In this document: in pieces, positions 57,288-64,000 of the stretch | Layout of the letters: every line of letters begins with the position of its first letter | Numbering within the stretch: the stretch's first letter is position 1 | Assembly (NCBI GenBank): GCA_014155875.1 | Contig: JACEFZ010014609.1 | Span: 248,001-312,000, forward strand | Source: Cepaea nemoralis | Lineage: Eukaryota; Mollusca; Gastropoda; Stylommatophora; Helicidae | Reading direction: 5' to 3' | DNA: 64,000 nucleotides | Notes under the pieces: model-generated | What the model was told of the DNA's origin: nothing | Database searches by the model: none | Seen by the model: the letters and a program-made list of their open reading frames with translations, nothing else | Translations under genes and position numbers: made by a program

Positions 57288-57525
57288 GAGTCTCTGTGGC
57301 GAAGTGGTCAAGCCGTTTGACTCGTGCTCCGAAGGTTGTGGGTTCGATTCCGGGCCGCGTCCTTCGGTTTACGAGTTAAATGTTTCGGACACTCCTGTGG
57401 GTGGTCGCTAAAAGCTACGGAGTTCGTGCTTTGTGCGACGCTTTACGTGCTGCGGAAAGAGGCCGAGCCATAAGGGACAAAACATGGTGCAATGAAGTCG
57501 ACCCTGTCGACTTTTTTTTTTTAAA
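57288..57525 (+). mobile_element. tRNA-derived SINE, family 1 (best copy)
   Basis: A-box-like TGGCGAAGTGGTC at 57,297 and B-box GGTTCGATTCC at 57,341-57,351 with tRNA-like spacing. The body follows, then GTGCAATGAAGTCGACCCTG, and a T-run near 57,513-57,522. The head is not a functional tRNA because the 3' half merges into the SINE body. Confidence 0.8.
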
Positions 57526-57701
57526 AGCATTGTTTATGTTTAGAACATTCATTTGGCAATAGTTTGTTTTTTCCTATATGAAGTTTTCAAGCACAATTGA
57601 TAAATGAGCGAAAGATGAGTGATTGAAAGGGCCGAATGTAAGACGGGCCTGCGTGTTCAGTTTGTGACCCTTTGAAAATCATGTATGTTCGTTCACCCCC
57701 C

Positions 57702-57706
57702 CCCCC

Positions 57707-57762
<56 letters not shown>

Positions 57763-57831
57763 CTCTCATTGACTTATGTCCATCTGTGAGCCCGTCCGTC
57801 CGTACGTCCGTCCGTCCGTCCGTCCGTCCGC

Positions 57832-57860
<29 letters not shown>
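57702..57860. repeat. (TC)n, (GTCC)n and (GTCT)n microsatellites
   Basis: C-run, TC repeats to about 57,757, then GTCC and GTCT tetramers to 57,860. Confidence 0.95.
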
Positions 57861-57862
<2 letters not shown>

Positions 57863-57899
57863 GACACATGTGTGTGCCTAGATGTCTCTGACATATGTA

Positions 57900-58025
57900 T
57901 GTGTCTAGATGTGAGGATGTGTGTGTGCGTGTATTTGTAAGGGGGGGGGGGGGGTAGGGGGGTGTGTGTGGGGATGTGTGGATGGGGATATGTGCGTATG
58001 GGGGATGTGTTAGTTAGTTAGTTAG
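57900..58025. repeat. GT/GGAT-rich low complexity
   Basis: GTGTGT and GGGGATGTGTG phrases with a G-run near 57,941-57,954. A related patch is at 58,618-58,695. Confidence 0.8.
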
Positions 58026-58029
58026 TCGC

Positions 58030-58540
58030 GGTTCCAGCTTCACAGCAACGGGTCGTCCCCATTATGCTCCGTTCCTGTGCCAGTGAATATCATACAAAAC
58101 GCTCCCCACTGCCCAATGTGAAAAGTGGAAAAGACAGGAGTCTCGACAAACAACAGCCCGCACAAATACACTGTGCATAATGCCGCCGCCATAATGTCAA
58201 CACAATAGTCCCCCACGAAACATCCAGTTTATCTCTGATGGAATCGGCAGTCATTTCCCCATCTGGATGTTTCCTAGATGTTCACCCACACTGTCTACGA
58301 AAATACAGTTTATCGTCGATAGCAGTGGCAGTCAACCAGAAGCCCAGCAGCCACACATTTCTGCATAAGGCAAAAACCGGTCAACTCTGGGACATAGCCA
58401 GCTGCCATCGCTCCGACCATGCAGTCACGTTCCAAAACACCTCGGGCAGATTCAAAAGCATTTCACACGAAACTCACAGCTCACAGTGTCGCGACACGCA
58501 CTCACTCAGTAGCAGGGCGACGGAACCATAGCCTCCTTAG
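58030..58540 (+). repeat. Dispersed repeat F, copy 2
   Basis: It matches 52,190-52,620 and additionally carries an internal partial duplication (TTTATCTCTGATGGAATC / TTTATCGTCGATAGCAGT, each followed by GGCAGTCA). Confidence 0.7.
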
Positions 58541-58625
58541 TTGCTTCTTACGACATGCGTGGTAGGCTACAGTGTTACTATTCTTTGCTTCCCTTATGAG
58601 CCCCGGCAACACACAGGAAATGTGT
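58541..58625 (+). mobile_element. SINE-like module, family 5
   Basis: TTACGACATGCGTGGTAGGC, TACAGTGTTACTATTC and GGCAACACACAGGAAATG match the other copies. Confidence 0.5.
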
Positions 58626-58699
58626 GTATGGTGGATGTGTGTATGGGGGATGTGTATGTGGTGGGGGTATGGGTGTATGGGTGGGGGGGGGGGTGTCAG

Positions 58700-59373
58700 G
58701 AGCTCGCCATGAGTTAACCAGATAATGATAATACCGACGTTTGCTTGGCGTATATTTTCTAGGCCACAACAGTCGTACTAACAGAGTAAACACAGCTGCA
58801 CGGGTTACATCGGGGCAGCACATATACACATTTGGTGGTGAGTGAGAATGAATGGATACACCGCGTTGGCAGTTTATAAACATTTAGAATCACATAGCCT
58901 TGCCCGGCTCAGTACATGGAACAGCCCTGTCTGTCAGTTATAGTTCCGGACATCAGGCGAAATGGCTGCTGGGATTGTCACCACTGAACAGAAGATTGAC
59001 AGTTTATCAACAGGTCGGAAGTGCCCGACTAGGGAGAAAACAGTGCATCTGTCAAGTCTTAGTTCCGGAACATCAAGAAGATTGACGGCTGGTTACTGGC
59101 AACTGTGTTGGGAGTATACAGGAACTCGCTGGCTTGTTTTGGGAATCAAAACCTGTGATGACAAATCTAACATGGAGGGAGCCAGAGGGGGGATGGATCC
59201 CTGACAGGGGATGATCTGCCAATGTGCCACCTGTGTGGGGGCATAAAGGATAACGTCACGTGGCCAACTTTGGTAGTTTGCCATATAAACCCGAGTTGGG
59301 ACCAACTAGGGGGACTTGAAAATGTGGATTTAGGCAGACATGCTTGTCACTGCAGCAGTTAGAACATCTAACG
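58700..59373. other. Unassigned sequence
   Basis: A phrase of about 30 bp (GTTCCGGA-CATCA...GACGGCTG-like) recurs near 58,945 and 59,065. No gene was recognised. Confidence 0.35.
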
Positions 59374-60711
59374 TGTGAAGGAGATATTTGATTTAGTTTA
59401 CACGAGCCTGTATGGCTACCATTAGATGTAATTTAGTGTAAACTGCAGTGCTGTAAGGTATAACCTATTATAATATATTCGTTCAAATTAATATAGACTG
59501 TGGCCTTGTTAAACTATAGGGTGATGATTAGCACTGTTAGTGGAAACTAGTTAGAGTAGAATAGTGATATTAGCTCTGCTAGTTAAGAATAGAGTACTGA
59601 TGGATAATTGGGAGACGGGGAACTTGCCCGCTGGGGTTTTGCACTCTGTATGGGTCTTTCTTTGTCATAGCCTGATTCGGCTCTAGGTGGGTAGCTAATC
59701 TGCTCTATGACTAAGTCTAGTTAGCTAAAGATCATTAAGCAAGGCGATAGGCTTACACTCAGCCGAAAGGATCAGTGACTAGTACTATCACCAGATGTGT
59801 TGTTTCTATCCTAGGTTCCCTACCAGATCCAAGGAAACTCAACAAGTTTTGGGAAAGAATCAAATCCCATTCGGAAGAACACCAGTTCAACAATCAATAA
59901 AGTTGCATACAGAACGTAACTAAAGCTAGAAGGAAGTTGATTCACCAAAGAGAGTGATGCTTACTGATGCACCACACAGCATCAGACAGTAGTAACTAAC
60001 TGAAAACATTAAGTCTAATAATTACATAGTGTGATATAATCTCGTGTAATAGAACACAAGACATTGATACGTGAGGCTAGATAGACACGAGTGAGGATCA
60101 ATCACATTAACAATTAACATTAATGACTGTGTACACACTACAAAGGACTTGTGCAGTTTTTTTTAAGGAACGATAGGAACGGACATTGTGTAGGGTGCAA
60201 CCGGTCCATGATTAACTGTTAATACCACCGGTGTCTATTTCGGATGATCATGAAATTGGATTACCAGAGGTCTACAGAGGCAAAGCAGTATCCGGCAAGA
60301 TGGTTTCGGCACTGGGTGAGATGTACATGTTCTGACGTAACGTGCTGTGGTCTATCTTTGCTGGGATCAGCTGACTGGGTTGTGGTCTGAGAGTCCGATT
60401 CTACACACTTTATAGAACACGTCACACATTTTCTTCGCATACACGTCTCATACACGTTACACTTTTCTTTTAATAAATTAATCTTTATTAATTTCTAGAA
60501 GCAAGAGTTGTTGAGTATGTTGCGTTGGGAAGTATGAGAAGGGGGCATAGTACGACAGTGAGAGAGTGACAGGAAAAGGTGTCCACGGGCTGATGGAGTG
60601 TGTTGGACGGAAGCTGGTGGATTCTCCAGAATATTGAAGAGGAAAAAATATTATAATGTGAGTGTCGACTCTCTTCACTCCAGGGACGACACTGTAAAGG
60701 AGGACACGACA
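59374..60711 (+). mobile_element. Putative 5' LTR of the Gypsy-type element
   Basis: The 3' boundary is supported by a CA at 60,710-60,711 followed by TTAT and a primer-binding-site-like sequence. The 5' boundary is a guess at TGTGAAGGAG (59,374), which gives a TG...CA unit of about 1.34 kb. An AATAAA at 60,472-60,477 is in a plausible R-region position. The 3' LTR lies outside the window, so neither boundary can be checked here. Confidence 0.45.
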
Positions 60712-60715
60712 TTAT

Positions 60716-60726
60716 TGGGGGCTCGT
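60716..60726 (+). promoter_or_regulatory. Putative tRNA-Pro primer-binding site
   Basis: TGGGGGCTCGT equals the start of the well-known proline-tRNA primer site of many retroelements. The match stops after 11 bases, where a 32-bp tandem repeat begins. Confidence 0.55.
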
Positions 60727-60944
60727 AAACGTGATCTTTGGACAGCGGGATCTCTCGTAAACGTGATCTTTGGACAGCGGGATCTCTCGTAAACGTGATC
60801 TTTGGACAGCGGGATCTCTCGTAAACGGGATCTTTGGACAGCGGGATCTCCCGTAAACGGAATCCTTGGACAGCGAGATCTCCTGCAAGCAGGAACCTTT
60901 GACAGTGGGATCCTCTGACAACGGGGTCTTTTGACACGGGATCC
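60722..60944. repeat. 32-bp tandem repeat in the retroelement leader
   Basis: Seven head-to-tail units beginning CTCGTAAACGTGATCTTTGG and ending ACAGCGGGATCT. Copies 1-3 are nearly identical and copies 4-7 progressively diverge. The first unit overlaps the primer-binding-site match. Confidence 0.93.
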
Positions 60945-61194
60945 TTAGTTATAAGAGGGAGATATCATTTTGGAGAATCCAGCTAGAGTGAATGTGGATA
61001 GGGGTTAGGACTAATTAATATCTTACCTGTTCACACTTCACACGTCTGCATAGGTCTGTGGTCCTGATTCTACTCTTGTCACTGAGTGAATGTGCTGTGC
61101 ATGGTAATATCTAGATTTATAGTACTTGTTCATATATCTGTATAGTAATTTGCAGTTATATTGTACTAGACCTGCTAGCTTACCTCTCTGTATA

Positions 61195-63309
61195 ATGGCC
61201 ACCCCTAAACTTAGCACAGCAGAATTAAAGGCAAAGGGGGAAGAAATGGGATTGGGGGGTTCTGCTCTAACGGATTACATACAGGAAGTGGAGAGAGAGT
61301 ATCGTCAAGCAGAACGGGAAGATCGAAAGGCCGAGCTGGAATTGAGAAGGATGGAGTTGGAACAAGCAGCTAGGAAATTGGAAGCTGAGCAAGCAGCTAG
61401 GAAATTTGAAGCTGAGCAAACAGCTAGGAAACTGGAAGCTGAACAGGAAGCACAGAAAAGGGAGCATGAGTACCGGATGCGGGAACTCGAGCTCAAGAGT
61501 CAATCTAATGGAGAAACTGAGGGAGCAGTTGGAGGTTCCTCCATCCCAGGATCAACACCAGTAGGTGGACATGGGTACCATGCTATGAAGTTTCCTTTAG
61601 CGGTCTACGAGGAGGACAAAGAGAAGATTGACCAGTACCTTCAACGCTTCGAGGCTATGTCAGTTGCTATGGGTCTGGAGCGTAACAAATGGAATCTTAA
61701 GCTATCCCAGGGATTACGCGGGACCGGATACGAGGTTTATACTCGCCTGCCACCAGGACATGAGAACAATTATGACGAGTTAAAGACGGCTCTGCTGAGA
61801 CGATTCGAGGTTACGTCACATACCTACCGGAAAAAATTTCGAGCAGCGAAACGAGAACCGGGGGAGTTGTTTGCAGCCTACAGTTTGCGTCTAAGATCTT
61901 ACCTCCATAAGTGGATGGATTTGGCTGGGTTCGCACATGACTATGAGAGTCTGGAAGAGCTCATGGTGGTCGACCAGCTGAAGAAGCAAATGTCTAAACC
62001 TCTCAGGACGTTCCTGGGAGAACAAGGAGCGGAACGTATTGACCTCGTGACTAAATTAGCAGAACGGTTCGTCGAGGTACATGGGGAGGCAGGGGAAACC
62101 CTTTCCACCAACTCCAAAAGTCAAGAGAAACACGATAAGAAGAAAGCCAAAAACTCAGGAACAAAAAAGTGGGAACCTTATGTGCAAAAATCAGAGGATA
62201 GTTCAGAGAAGAAGAAGGAGGGAAGCAAGAGCACTTCAAGCTCTACACCTAAACGACCGTGGTCGGAGAAGTGGTGTTCAATTTGTAAGTCACCCTCTCA
62301 CAATACGAGGGACTGCAAATCGAAGGCTAAGAACCCTCACTTCGCAGCATGTCAAGTGACTTCCAAGGAGGTTGTCACGGAAAATGCCAAGGTCAACAAG
62401 GAAGCTCGCCACCAGGAGAGCTCACTCAAGTCTGGCACTAGAAAATCTAGGACAGGGAAATGGTGCAACCAATGCAAGTCAAACACGCACAATGCTATTG
62501 ACTGCAGGGGAAAGTCAGGAGACACTCAATTCGTCGTGTGCTCAGGGAAACCTAAGGTGGAGCCCACCGAACAGGTCGAGGCCGAGGAAGAGACTCCAGA
62601 CCAGGAAAAACCACCTGTAGTGGAATTGGTAGAGGTTAACGGTCGTCAAGTGGAGTGTTTATACGACACAGGACTGAACGGGGAGGCCGTGATTTCTGCG
62701 GATCTGGTACATCCAGAACAATTCACAGGTGAGACATTGGATATACAGCCTGCACAGAAGAGTGCTGTAGTCATGAAGTTGCCCATTGCTAATGTGGAGA
62801 TTCGGTCAAGGTACGTCACCGGCACCATCAAGGCCGCTGTATTGACCGATTCCATTTTTCCAGTCATCCTAGGTTGCCGGTATGTCTTTCTGGGAATGCC
62901 CAGGGAGCCAATTCATATGGGAGCAATGCAGACTCGCTCTCAGACGAAAACGGAAGAGGCAGATGCAATTGTGACTAACCCAATGCCGGGGGAGCTACGA
63001 ACTGCCCAGAGTGAGGATGATACTTTACGTCCTTGCTACAAAAAGCTGCAGAAAAGTGCTGATCCACCAGGACGGGGGCAGTACTACATGAAGAATAGGA
63101 TACTCTACAGGAGAGCAGGAAGGGGAGACAACCTATACGGTCAGTTGGTCGTCCCGAAAGCTCACCGGTCCCAGATTCTTCATATGGGGCATACCATCTC
63201 CTTTAGTGGACACATGGGTATTGCCGCCACCATGCAGCGGATTTCCTGCCACTACTATTGGCCGGGAATGACAGATGATGTGCGTCGGTATGTGAAGTCA
63301 TGCCCTTGA
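61195..63309 (+). CDS. Gypsy-type Gag-protease with integrase N-terminus (frame ends at a stop)
   Basis: 704 codons from the ATG at 61,195 (ATAATGGCC), preferred over an upstream in-frame start because conserved-looking sequence begins there. Residues 25-103 form a charged coiled coil with three ARKLEAEQ-type repeats. Residues about 215-293 resemble a SCAN/Gag capsid segment (FAAYSLRLRSYLHKW, YESLEELMVVDQLKKQMS, LVTKLAERFVEVHG). CCHC knuckles lie at 361-374 (CSICKSPSHNTRDC) and 424-437 (CNQCKSNTHNAIDC), both CX2CX4HX4C. A protease-like segment has DTG at 491-493 and VILG near 557-560. MQTRSQTK (578-585) leads to the integrase zinc finger (LHMGHTISFSGHMG, YWPGM, CP). No reverse transcriptase or RNase H lies between protease and integrase. 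The frame stops inside the zinc finger. Confidence 0.85.
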   Translation: MATPKLSTAELKAKGEEMGLGGSALTDYIQEVEREYRQAEREDRKAELELRRMELEQAARKLEAEQAARKFEAEQTARKLEAEQEAQKREHEYRMRELELKSQSNGETEGAVGGSSIPGSTPVGGHGYHAMKFPLAVYEEDKEKIDQYLQRFEAMSVAMGLERNKWNLKLSQGLRGTGYEVYTRLPPGHENNYDELKTALLRRFEVTSHTYRKKFRAAKREPGELFAAYSLRLRSYLHKWMDLAGFAHDYESLEELMVVDQLKKQMSKPLRTFLGEQGAERIDLVTKLAERFVEVHGEAGETLSTNSKSQEKHDKKKAKNSGTKKWEPYVQKSEDSSEKKKEGSKSTSSSTPKRPWSEKWCSICKSPSHNTRDCKSKAKNPHFAACQVTSKEVVTENAKVNKEARHQESSLKSGTRKSRTGKWCNQCKSNTHNAIDCRGKSGDTQFVVCSGKPKVEPTEQVEAEEETPDQEKPPVVELVEVNGRQVECLYDTGLNGEAVISADLVHPEQFTGETLDIQPAQKSAVVMKLPIANVEIRSRYVTGTIKAAVLTDSIFPVILGCRYVFLGMPREPIHMGAMQTRSQTKTEEADAIVTNPMPGELRTAQSEDDTLRPCYKKLQKSADPPGRGQYYMKNRILYRRAGRGDNLYGQLVVPKAHRSQILHMGHTISFSGHMGIAATMQRISCHYYWPGMTDDVRRYVKSCP

Positions 63310-64000
63310 GTGCCAGAGGGTGGCACCAAACACTGGACAGCACCGGTGGTGTTGGGTGAGATGCCCATCATGAACTCTCCTTTCGAGAGGGTAGCTATCG
63401 ATATCGTGGGTCCACTTCCCAGGACTAGGAAGAGGAACATGTATATACTCACAATGGTGGATTGCTGTACAATGTGGGGTGAAGCCATACCGTTGACCAC
63501 GATTGACTCGAAAAGAGTGGCGGACGCACTGATGGAGGCCTTTACCAGATTAGGCTTTCCGGATCAAATTCTGACGGACAATGGATCTCAGTTTTGTGGA
63601 AAACTCATGGAGGAGGTATTTAGGGTGTTTCACTCTAACCACATACATACCAGCCCTTACCACCCTCAAGCCAATGGACAAGTAGAGCGTTTCAACGGCA
63701 CGTTGATGACAATGCTCAGGAAACTAGCGCAGGAAAAACCTGATAGGTGGGATGAATATATCCCAGCAGCCCTCTTTGCCTATCGGGAAGTTCCTCATGG
63801 CTCAACAGGACTACCACCCGCTACGTTGCTGTTTGGTCGTCCAATCAAAGGACCGTTGGAAGCCATGTTGAGGAGTTGGACTGAAGAGGGGACGTCAGAA
63901 GAAGTGATCTCATCCTATAAATACGTGGAGGAACTGAAAGAAAAACTCCACAAGGGATGGACTCTGGCAAATCAAAACTTGAAAAAGGCCAGGAAAAGAC
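63310..64000 (+). pseudogene. Gypsy-type integrase core (partial, continues past window)
   Basis: In the same frame as the Gag ORF and open to the window edge (230 codons). The catalytic triad is intact: Asp in AIDIVGP (63,400), Asp in LTDNGSQF (63,577), Glu in NGQVERFNG (63,685), giving D-x58-D-x35-E. FAYREVPHGSTGLPPATLLF is the usual post-core motif. It integrates cDNA into the host genome. An extra T near 63,307 and a missing base near 63,330 explain the TGA. Without these the zinc-finger CPECQ would read through into this core. The remainder of pol, expected to hold reverse transcriptase, would lie beyond 64,000. Confidence 0.85.

Noticed and set aside
57297..57360. Functional tRNA gene
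   Set aside because: A- and B-boxes are present but the same sequence and its 3' body recur in five diverged copies and no full cloverleaf closes, so it is a SINE head.

Overview
This window looks like animal nuclear DNA, most plausibly from a mollusc or a close lophotrochozoan. Three things point there: a split bHLH gene with spliceosomal GT-AG introns, many tRNA-derived SINEs and RTE-like LINE pieces, and a Gypsy-type LTR retrotransposon whose Gag has a SCAN-like domain. The species is inferred from the style of the repeats and is not proven. Nothing bacterial, organellar or CRISPR-like was seen. Most long open frames here are artefacts of tandem repeats.

Layout. 1-13.1 kb is repeat-rich non-coding DNA: SINE pieces, a foldback element at 4.9-5.3 kb, two oppositely oriented copies of a long-TIR MITE at 8.8 and 10.4 kb, CTT/TAC microsatellites and LINE remnants. 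13.26-16.58 kb holds the one recognisable host gene, the 3' exons of a TFAP4 (AP-4) bHLH-leucine-zipper transcription factor on the + strand. Its upstream exons (basic region and helix 1) were not found. 16.58-24.4 kb is T-rich with several minisatellites and two hAT-like MITEs; part of it may be a long 3' UTR. 25.4-27.27 kb has a third hAT-like MITE and two SINEs. 27.27-32.47 kb is a 5.2-kb array of an 18-bp minisatellite that abuts the 3' end of a SINE and is open in five of six frames. 32.8-33.55 kb is a minus-strand LINE remnant with an RNase H-like segment.

35.8-45.1 kb has more minisatellites, including a 28-bp array at 41.6-42.1 kb that shares an 18-bp core with the giant array. It also has a CCATGG-rich patch and a decayed, unrecognised minus-strand reading frame at 43.25-43.9 kb. 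45.5-56.3 kb is a LINE graveyard. A nearly complete LINE (endonuclease, reverse transcriptase, C-terminal C2H2 finger; 47,460-51,542) sits inside an older minus-strand LINE with a 12-bp target-site duplication. An internally deleted derivative of the same LINE lies at 55.8-56.3 kb, and a mariner-like remnant at 54.5-55.0 kb. 59.4-64 kb is the 5' half of a Gypsy-type element: putative LTR, tRNA-Pro-like primer site, a 32-bp leader repeat, gag-protease, then integrase running off the window with no reverse transcriptase between protease and integrase.

The only cellular function that can be argued is transcriptional regulation by TFAP4. The rest is transposon and satellite biology. Repeat boundaries are by eye, and small indels in the LINE and the 18-bp array may be real decay or long-read errors.
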